The notes beneath the pieces were generated by a model, which did no database searches, was not told the origin of the DNA, and worked only from the letters and a program-made list of their open reading frames with translations. Below are positions 57,873 through 64,000 of a stretch of 64,000 nucleotides of DNA, piece after piece. The position numbers and the translations under genes were made by a program. Position 1 is the first letter of the stretch. Each line of letters starts with the position of its first letter. The DNA comes from Nocardia goodfellowii (GTDB lineage Bacteria > Actinomycetota > Actinomycetes > Mycobacteriales > Mycobacteriaceae), in NCBI RefSeq assembly GCF_017875645.1, contig NZ_JAGGMR010000001.1, positions 5,146,001-5,210,000 on the forward strand. The letters are read 5' to 3'.

Positions 57873-59030
57873 GTGATTTCTGCAGTGTTGCGCCCCTTGG
57901 TGGGTTTGCTGTCCATCGGTGTGCTCGGCGCCCTCGTCGCGGGTGCGGCGATGCTGTTCCAGGGCGGTCTCGCCGACACCGTTCCGGTGACCGTGGTGTC
58001 GGGGCGAGCGGGCCTGGTGATGTATCCGGACGCGAAGGTGCAGATGCTCGGTATCACCGTCGGCAAGGTCGCCGCCATCGAGGAGCGGCCCGACGGGATG
58101 GCGGTGCTCGAGCTGGCCATCGATGCCGGGCAGTTGCACAACATCCCCGCCGACGCGACCGTCGACATCTCCGCGACGACTGTCTTCGGCGCGAAGTTCG
58201 TCCAGTTCATCCCGCCGGAGCGCCCCGCCGCGCCCGCCATCACCGCCGGTCATGTCTTCGACGCCGGACACGTGACCGTCGAGATCAATACCGTGTTCCA
58301 GCAACTCACTCAGGTACTCGGCCGGATCGAACCGGAGAAGCTCAACCAGACCCTGGGCGCCATCGCCGCGGCCACCAAAGGGCGCGGCGAGCAGACCGGC
58401 CGCATGCTCACCGATCTGGAATCCTTTCTGGCGCAACTCGAACCCGCGCTGCCCGCGCTGGACAACGATCTGGCGTTGGCGCCGGTGGTGGTCGACGCCT
58501 ACGCCGACTCCGCGCCCGCGCTGGTCGACATCGCGGGCAACGCGATCCGGATCAGTCAGACCGTGGTCGAGGAGCAGGACAATCTCGACGCCTTGCTGAC
58601 CGGGCTGATCGGTTTGTCCGACACCGGAACTCAGGTCCTCGGCGACAATCGGGCCGCCCTGGCGACGACGCTGCGCCTGCTGGTGCCCACCACCGAACTC
58701 ACCGACGCCTACAACGCGGCGCTCAACTGCTCGGTGGAGGGCCTGGCCACCTTGAACGAGCTACCGCCGGCCCGGCACGAGGGCGTGGCGATCTCGGCCA
58801 ACTTCCTGTTCGGCACCTATCCCTATCGGTATCCCCAAGACCTGCCGAAGGTCGCGGCGAGCGGCGGACCGCAGTGTTCGGTTCTCCCGGTGCCTTATGA
58901 GGGCCGCCCGAAGTTCGTGGTGGCCGATGTCGGCGCGAACCCGTTCGAGCGCGGGGACCGGGACGTGCGACTGAACGCGGATTCGCTGCAACAGATCCTG
59001 TTCGGCGTCGGGCCGGGTGGTGTCCGATGA
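57873..59030 (+). CDS. mceA: Mce protein A
   Basis: The 385-residue product has one N-terminal membrane helix (LLSIGVLGALVAGAAMLF), the MCE domain (GLVMYPDAKVQMLGITVGKV to GAKFVQFIPP) and a helical tail of the Mce4/MceA type (TVFQQLTQVLGRIEPEKLNQ, SAPALVDIAGNAIRISQTVV). Six Mce proteins form the tunnel that carries lipids, sterols in the case of Mce4, across the envelope. GTG start; it overlaps mceB (ATGA). Confidence 0.9.
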   Translation: MISAVLRPLVGLLSIGVLGALVAGAAMLFQGGLADTVPVTVVSGRAGLVMYPDAKVQMLGITVGKVAAIEERPDGMAVLELAIDAGQLHNIPADATVDISATTVFGAKFVQFIPPERPAAPAITAGHVFDAGHVTVEINTVFQQLTQVLGRIEPEKLNQTLGAIAAATKGRGEQTGRMLTDLESFLAQLEPALPALDNDLALAPVVVDAYADSAPALVDIAGNAIRISQTVVEEQDNLDALLTGLIGLSDTGTQVLGDNRAALATTLRLLVPTTELTDAYNAALNCSVEGLATLNELPPARHEGVAISANFLFGTYPYRYPQDLPKVAASGGPQCSVLPVPYEGRPKFVVADVGANPFERGDRDVRLNADSLQQILFGVGPGGVR

Positions 59031-60052
59031 ACGCGCAGCGCAACGGCCCGCTGCTCAAGTTCGGGGTGTTCGCGGCGGTGATGCTGGTGTTGTCCGGGGT
59101 CCTGATCGTCGTGTTCAGTAATTACCGGGCGGGTGCGGCGGAAGCCTATTCCGCGGACTTCATCGATTCCTCGGGATTGCGCGCGGGCGATACCGTGCGG
59201 ATCGCCGGTGTCCGGGTGGGCACGGTCCGCACCGTCACACTGCGCGCCGACCATCAGGTGACCGTGGAGTTCGAGACCGACCGCGGCATCGCGCTCACGG
59301 ACGGAACCCGGGTCGCGATCCGCTATCTCAATCTGGTGGGGGACCGGTACCTGGAACTCACCGAAGGGCCGGGTTCGACCGCCCTGCTCCAGCCCGGAGC
59401 CCGCATTCCGGCCGAGAAGACCATGCCCGCACTGGATCTCGATCTGCTGCTGGGCGGGCTGAAGCCGGTGATCCAGGGCTTGAACGCGCGTGACGTGAAC
59501 GCCTTCACCTGGTCGCTGCTGGAAATCATGCAGGGCCGGGAGGGCACGATGGATTCGCTGTTGTCCAAGACCGCCTCGTTCACCACGGCCCTCGCCGACA
59601 ACGGCACGGTCGTGCAGCAGCTGATCGACAACCTGAACACGGTGATGCGGACGCTGTCCCAAGACGGCGCGCAGTTCGGCCTCACCATCGACAGGCTGGA
59701 ACAGTTGGTCACCCAGCTCTCGCAAGACCGCGACCCGATCGGCGCGGCGATCATCGCGCTGGAGAACGGCACCGCCTCGGTCGCCGATCTGCTCACCCAG
59801 GCCAGGCCGCCGCTGGCGGGCACTATCGACCAACTCGCCCGTCTCGCACCGGCACTCGACGCGGACAGGCTGACCCTGGAACAGGCGTTGCAGCGGGCTC
59901 CGGAGAATTTTCGCAAGATGGCGCGCACCGGCACCTACGGGAATTTCATCCAGTACTACATGTGCCAGCTCACCGTCCGGGTGAGTGATCCCTCCGGCGA
60001 GGTCGTGGTATTGCCCGCCGTCACGCAGGATTCGGGAAGGTGTGTGCCCTAG
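59027..60052 (+). CDS. mceB: Mce protein B
   Basis: The 341-residue product has an N-terminal helix (FGVFAAVMLVLSGVLIVVFS), the MCE domain (GLRAGDTVRIAGVRVGTVRT to RYLNLVGDRYLELTEGPG) and a helical tail with LDLDLLLGGLKPVIQGLNAR. The ATG overlaps the mceA stop. It probably reaches through the periplasmic space with the other Mce subunits. Confidence 0.92.
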   Translation: MNAQRNGPLLKFGVFAAVMLVLSGVLIVVFSNYRAGAAEAYSADFIDSSGLRAGDTVRIAGVRVGTVRTVTLRADHQVTVEFETDRGIALTDGTRVAIRYLNLVGDRYLELTEGPGSTALLQPGARIPAEKTMPALDLDLLLGGLKPVIQGLNARDVNAFTWSLLEIMQGREGTMDSLLSKTASFTTALADNGTVVQQLIDNLNTVMRTLSQDGAQFGLTIDRLEQLVTQLSQDRDPIGAAIIALENGTASVADLLTQARPPLAGTIDQLARLAPALDADRLTLEQALQRAPENFRKMARTGTYGNFIQYYMCQLTVRVSDPSGEVVVLPAVTQDSGRCVP

Positions 60053-60054
60053 CC

Positions 60055-61074
60055 ATGCTCGAATATCGCGGTAATCATCTGGTCCGCCAAGGGCTGGTCG
60101 GCATCGTTCTCATGGTCTGTGTGATCCTCATCGGGTTGCAGTCCCAGCGCTTCATGGAGTGGGGGACGACCGTCCGGTACGAGGCGGTTTTCACCGAGGC
60201 CGGCGGCCTGCGAACCGGTGACGACGTCGTGGTCTCGGGCGTCGAGGTCGGCAGGGTCGCGAAAGTGGCGCTGCGCGACGGGGATGCGCGGGTGGTGTTC
60301 ACAGTCGATGCCGACGTCCGGCTCGGCGATCGGAGTTCGGCGCATATCAAGACCGGCTCGTTGCTCGGCAAACGAGTGCTGACGGTGATCTCGGAGGGCG
60401 CGGGCACCCTGCGTCAGTCCCAGGTGATCCCGGTTTCGCGTACGTCGTCGCCGTATTCGCTGACCGACGCGGTCGGCGACCTCGCGACCAATGTCTCCGA
60501 TATCGACACCAAGGCACTCAACGACTCCCTGGAACTGTTGTCCTCGACGCTCGATCGCGTCGCACCGCAACTGGGCCCGGCCTTCGACGGGTTGAGCGCG
60601 CTGTCGCGGTCGATCAACGAGCGCAATACCTCGCTGGGCGAACTGCTCGGGGCCACCGCCACGGTCAGCGGCATCCTCGCGCAACGTAGTGATCAGCTCA
60701 ATGCGCTACTGCTGAACGGGAATTCGCTGCTGGGTGTGCTGGCGGAGCGGCGGCAGGCGATCGTCGACCTGCTCGCCAACACCGCCGCGGTCGCCCGGCA
60801 GCTCTCGGGTCTGGTCGCCGACAACGAGGCCGAACTCGGGCCGACGCTGGATCGGCTGAATTCGGTGGTGGCGATGCTGGAGCGCAATCGCGACAGCATC
60901 GGCGCGGCGCTGCCGGGTCTGGTGAAGGTCACCCTGACCCAGGGCGAGATCGTCTCCAGCGGCCCCTTCTACAACGCCTATGTCGCGAATCTCATTCCGG
61001 CGCAGGTGATCCAGCCCTACATCGAGCAGGCATTCGGAACGATTCCGTTGCCGAGTACGGAGGCGCCCAGATGA
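60055..61074 (+). CDS. mceC: Mce protein C
   Basis: The 339-residue product has a membrane helix (LVGIVLMVCVILIGLQ), the MCE domain (GGLRTGDDVVVSGVEVGRVA to IKTGSLLGKRVLTVI) and long helical tail. I used ATG 60055, two bases after the mceB stop; an in-frame GTG at 60040 overlaps mceB and is less likely. The stop overlaps mceD (ATGA). Confidence 0.9.
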   Translation: MLEYRGNHLVRQGLVGIVLMVCVILIGLQSQRFMEWGTTVRYEAVFTEAGGLRTGDDVVVSGVEVGRVAKVALRDGDARVVFTVDADVRLGDRSSAHIKTGSLLGKRVLTVISEGAGTLRQSQVIPVSRTSSPYSLTDAVGDLATNVSDIDTKALNDSLELLSSTLDRVAPQLGPAFDGLSALSRSINERNTSLGELLGATATVSGILAQRSDQLNALLLNGNSLLGVLAERRQAIVDLLANTAAVARQLSGLVADNEAELGPTLDRLNSVVAMLERNRDSIGAALPGLVKVTLTQGEIVSSGPFYNAYVANLIPAQVIQPYIEQAFGTIPLPSTEAPR

Positions 61075-62306
61075 GGAGTCCGCGGGTCCGGCGCGTCGCC
61101 GGGGCGCTGCTGGTGGTGATCGTGCTCGCCGCGGGCGCGGTGGCGGTGCAGCGAATCTGGTTCGAGCCCACCGCTATTCGCGCCGTGTTCAGCTCCGCCA
61201 CGGCGATCTATCAGGGTGACGACGTGCGGATCGCGGGCGTGAAGGTCGGCCGGATCGCGTCCATCGAACCGCGCGGCACCACCACCGAGATGGTGCTCGA
61301 CATCGATCGGAACGTCTCGATCCCGGCCGACGCCAAGGCCGTGATCGTGGCCCAGAGTCTGATCGCCGCGCGCTATGTGCAGCTCACGCCGTCCTATCGC
61401 GGCAGCGGCGCGGTCCTGACCGAAGGGGCGGTCATCCCGCTGGAACGCACGGCGTCGCCGGTCGAATGGGATGAGATCAAGACCCAATTGACCAGACTGG
61501 CCACCGATCTCGGCCCGGACACGCTGTCGAGCAGCTCGACGGGCCGGTTCATCGACAGTGCCGCGAACGCGCTGGCGGGCAACGGCGAGAAACTGCGCCA
61601 GACGCTGACGCAGTTGTCCGGCGTCGGCAGGATTCTGGCGAACGGCAGTGGAGACATCGTCGAGATCATCGAGAACCTGCAACGGTTCGTCACCGTACTG
61701 CGCGGCAGCAACGTCCAGATCGTCGAATTCCAGAATCGGCTGGCCACCTTGTCGAGCCTGCTCGACGACAGCCGGTCGGACCTGGACGCGGCGCTGTCGA
61801 ACCTGTCGGTCGCGGTCGGTGACATCCAGCGATTCGTGCGCGGCAATCACGACAAGGCGAGCGAACAGGTGCTGCGGCTGGCGAACGTGACGCAGAATCT
61901 GGTCGATCACCGTGGCGATCTCGAGGAGCTTCTGCACCTGTTTCCGACCAGCCTGGCGAACTTCTACAACATCTACAACCCCGATACCGCCACCGAGGCA
62001 GGGGTTTTCGCATTGAACAACTTCACCAACCCGATTCAGTTCATCTGCGGTGGCATCGCCAGCCTGGAGAACCTCACCGCCGCGGAATCGGCGATCCGCT
62101 GCCGCGACTATCTGGGGCCGTTCCTGAAGTTGCTCGAATTCAATTACCTTCCGGTAGCGGTCAATCCGGTGCTCAGCCCGACGGCGAATCCGGACAATCT
62201 GATCTACACCGAACCACACCTGATCCCCCAGGTGGTCGACACCCAGGCGCAGGCGCCCACGCTGCCCAGCCTGCTCGACATCCTGTTTCCGGGCGGAGGG
62301 CGCTGA
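61071..62306 (+). CDS. mceD: Mce protein D
   Basis: The 411-residue product has a membrane helix (GALLVVIVLAAGAVAV), the MCE domain (ATAIYQGDDVRIAGVKVGRI to AQSLIAARYVQLTPSY) and a helical tail with LQRFVTVLRGSNVQIVEFQN. A conserved region with LHLFPTSLANFYNIYNPDT is typical of MceD. Overlaps mceC; mceE starts one base after its stop. Confidence 0.9.
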   Translation: MRSPRVRRVAGALLVVIVLAAGAVAVQRIWFEPTAIRAVFSSATAIYQGDDVRIAGVKVGRIASIEPRGTTTEMVLDIDRNVSIPADAKAVIVAQSLIAARYVQLTPSYRGSGAVLTEGAVIPLERTASPVEWDEIKTQLTRLATDLGPDTLSSSSTGRFIDSAANALAGNGEKLRQTLTQLSGVGRILANGSGDIVEIIENLQRFVTVLRGSNVQIVEFQNRLATLSSLLDDSRSDLDAALSNLSVAVGDIQRFVRGNHDKASEQVLRLANVTQNLVDHRGDLEELLHLFPTSLANFYNIYNPDTATEAGVFALNNFTNPIQFICGGIASLENLTAAESAIRCRDYLGPFLKLLEFNYLPVAVNPVLSPTANPDNLIYTEPHLIPQVVDTQAQAPTLPSLLDILFPGGGR

Positions 62307-62307
62307 G

Positions 62308-63492
62308 ATGACCGGACCACACCTGCCCCGGCGGCGATACGGCACACTGCTCGCGCTCGGCGCCTGCGCGCTCGTCGGCGCCACCGGCTGCGGCTGGCAA
62401 GGCCTGAACTCGATGCAGTTGCCCGGCGCCGCCGGCCACGAGCCGGGCTCCACGACCATCCACGTGGAATTGGCGAATATCGGTACGCTGGTGTCGAATT
62501 CGCCGGTCATGATCGACGATGTGGTGGTCGGCAGTGTCGGCGCCATCACCTTGCGGGGCTGGCATGCCGATGTCGAGGTAGCGCTGCGGCCCGCCACGAT
62601 CGTGCCGGCGAACGCGGTGGCGGCCATCGGGCAGACCAGTCTGCTCGGCTCGAGCCATCTGGCGCTGAACACCCCGCCCGGCGTCGCACCCGCCGGACAG
62701 TTGCCGCCCGGAGCGGTTATTCCGTTGCACGCCTCCTCGACCTATCCGTCGACCGAGCAGACCCTCGCCGCGGTGTCGGTGGTGGTCAACGGCGGCGGCC
62801 TCGGTCAGATCGGGGACATCATCCACAGCCTGAACGAGGCGTTCGCCGGGCGCACGGACAAGATCGCCGCGCTGTTGACCCGGCTGGACACCCTGATGAG
62901 CACTCTGGACGGCCAGCGGCACAACATCGTGGCCACCATCGAGGGGCTGAACCGGCTGGCCGGAACCTTTGCCGCACAGCGCGACACCGTCACCGAAGTG
63001 CTGCGGACCCTGCCGCCCGCCCTGGACGCCCTGATCGCGGCCCGGCCGGATCTCGTCACGGCCCTCGATCGGCTGAAGACCTTCAGCACCGTGGCCTCCG
63101 GCGTGGTCACCGAGGTGCGCGGCGACCTCGTCACCAACCTCGAGCATCTGGAACCGACCCTGAGCGCGCTGGCCGATGTCGGCGACCGGATCGCCGCCGC
63201 GATCGCCTTCGCCACCACCTATCCCTATGGTCAGTACGGCATCGACCACGCGCTCAAGGGCGACTATGTCAATCTGATGGCCACCGTCGACTTGACGATC
63301 CCGCGCCTGCGGCGTGAGCTTCTGCTCGGCACGCCCTGGGGTGATCCGACAGCCGTGATCCAAGCGGCCGTGGGCGATCCGGGGTACGCCACCCAGACCA
63401 GGGACCCGCTGGCCGTCGGGATCCAACCCCCGATTCCCGTACCTCAGATCCCCGTGCCCGAGTTACCCTTTCCGATCCCCGGAGGCCGTTGA
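62308..63492 (+). CDS. mceE: Mce protein E (lipoprotein)
   Basis: The 394-residue product has a lipoprotein signal (ALGACALVGATGC, lipidated Cys28), the mark of MceE, followed by the MCE domain (IGTLVSNSPVMIDDVVVGSV to AAIGQTSLLGSSHLAL), a helical tail and a Pro-rich end (PPIPVPQIPVPELPFPIPGG). The Pro tail probably anchors or spaces the complex. Its TGA shares one base with the mceF ATG. Confidence 0.92.
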   Translation: MTGPHLPRRRYGTLLALGACALVGATGCGWQGLNSMQLPGAAGHEPGSTTIHVELANIGTLVSNSPVMIDDVVVGSVGAITLRGWHADVEVALRPATIVPANAVAAIGQTSLLGSSHLALNTPPGVAPAGQLPPGAVIPLHASSTYPSTEQTLAAVSVVVNGGGLGQIGDIIHSLNEAFAGRTDKIAALLTRLDTLMSTLDGQRHNIVATIEGLNRLAGTFAAQRDTVTEVLRTLPPALDALIAARPDLVTALDRLKTFSTVASGVVTEVRGDLVTNLEHLEPTLSALADVGDRIAAAIAFATTYPYGQYGIDHALKGDYVNLMATVDLTIPRLRRELLLGTPWGDPTAVIQAAVGDPGYATQTRDPLAVGIQPPIPVPQIPVPELPFPIPGGR

Positions 63493-64000
63493 TGTTGCTG
63501 ACGCGTTTCGTCCGGACGCAACTGATCATTTTCGCGATCTTGTCGGTCATCGGGCTGGTGGTGATGGCGACCGTCTACATGAGGCTGCCGACGCTGGCCG
63601 GTATCGGCAGTTACAACGTCACGGTCGAGTTGCCGGCCGCGGGCGGCCTCTACCGCTTCGGCAACGTCACTTATCGCGGAGTCGAGATAGGCAAGGTCAC
63701 CCGCGTCGAACTGATCGACGGCCGGGTGCGGGCGACCCTCGCGATCAGCGGATCATGGCGCATCCCCGCCGATTTGGACGCCGAGGTGCGCAGTGTCTCG
63801 GCCGTCGGTGAGCAGTACGTGGAGCTGCGACCGCGCACCGATTCCCCGCCCTATCTGCAGGAGGGGTCGGTGATAGCCGAGCGCGACACCGCGATTCCGG
63901 ACCCGGTCGGGCCGATGCTGGACCGGCTCAGCGCGCTGGTCGACACCATTCCCGCGGACAAGCTGCACGACCTGCTCGGCGAACTGTTCCAGGGGATGAA
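63492..64000 (+). CDS. mceF: Mce protein F, cut by the window end
   Basis: About 169 codons are visible. It has a membrane helix (LIIFAILSVIGLVVMATVYM) and the start of the MCE domain (GLYRFGNVTYRGVEIGKVTR, VRSVSAVGEQYVELRP). Order and sequence fit MceF. The C-terminal helical region is outside the window. Confidence 0.9.
   Translation, partial: MLLTRFVRTQLIIFAILSVIGLVVMATVYMRLPTLAGIGSYNVTVELPAAGGLYRFGNVTYRGVEIGKVTRVELIDGRVRATLAISGSWRIPADLDAEVRSVSAVGEQYVELRPRTDSPPYLQEGSVIAERDTAIPDPVGPMLDRLSALVDTIPADKLHDLLGELFQGM

Noticed and set aside
61017..62672. 551-codon antisense frame over mceD/mceE
   Set aside because: Shadow of the Mce genes with no motif.
1..64000. CRISPR arrays, tRNA or rRNA genes, insertion sequences, phage genes
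   Set aside because: Scanned for regular repeats, cloverleaf-like genes, transposase motifs and integrase genes; none was convincing.

Overview
The window is ordinary chromosomal DNA of a high-GC actinobacterium of the mycolic-acid group, most likely Nocardia or a close relative. The evidence is a complete yrbEAB-mceABCDE(F) lipid importer operon with Mce-associated membrane proteins, a heme-uptake hmuTUV operon under a DtxR/IdeR-like iron box, the actinobacterial uppP/phosphatase/DUF3090/SCO1664 cluster, DUF5703 next to a class-2 pyrD, and coding almost without gaps, with many GTG/TTG starts and 4-base ATGA/GTGA overlaps. I found no rRNA, tRNA, CRISPR array, insertion sequence or phage gene.

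Layout. 0-4.1 kb: two paralogous PfkB-fold proteins with an extra N-terminal domain flank a three-copy array of small proteins of unknown function. 4.1-6.5 kb: pyrD, DUF5703 and a beta-propeller lipoprotein. 6.6-13.6 kb: a stress-type island (topoisomerase IB, pyruvate oxidase-like TPP enzyme, DUF6480, cytochrome P450, EEP hydrolase, a small acidic protein, SDR) in which several transcription units carry a GTTT-N15-GGGTAG-like promoter of the SigB/SigF type; a HAD hydrolase at 20 kb carries the same signature. 13.7-15.9 kb: a MarR/esterase divergent pair. 16.0-19.7 kb: ssuCBAD for sulfonate uptake and desulfonation. 20.6-26.4 kb: an Acg-type oxidoreductase and a PaoABC-like molybdenum aldehyde oxidoreductase with its XdhC-type maturation factor. 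26.6-31.8 kb: a MerR-HEAT regulator and a HEAT partner behind a textbook MerR-type promoter, then an MTB12-like lipoprotein, an MMPL transporter and a YrdB-like protein.

31.9-36.0 kb: hmuVUT and an aldo/keto reductase. 36.2-39.4 kb: the uppP cluster. 39.4-42.2 kb: an LLM oxidoreductase and a two-component system whose kinase has almost no extracellular loop. 42.2-49.9 kb, all on the minus strand: thioesterase, TetR, DUF305, LVIVD-repeat protein, Tat-exported cholesterol-oxidase-like GMC enzyme, secreted lipase and a KstR-like TetR; this reads as an exported sterol/lipid-oxidising module. 50.0-54.5 kb: an AveC-like membrane protein, a NorQ/CbbQ-type MoxR ATPase and a NorD-type vWA protein in one tight operon divergent from a TetR gene. 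54.5-64 kb: two Mce-associated proteins divergent from the mce operon, which runs off the right edge inside mceF.

The most unusual item is the AveC-NorQ-NorD cassette. MoxR/vWA pairs normally activate metalloenzymes such as NO reductase or Rubisco, and here the only candidate client is a polytopic membrane protein with several carboxylates in hydrophobic segments. It lies between a sterol/lipid oxidation module and an Mce lipid importer. The second is the PfkB-fold protein at 2.5-4.1 kb, which has lost the catalytic aspartate of its family and contains an expanded internal repeat. All function calls rest on reading motifs by eye; no database search was run.
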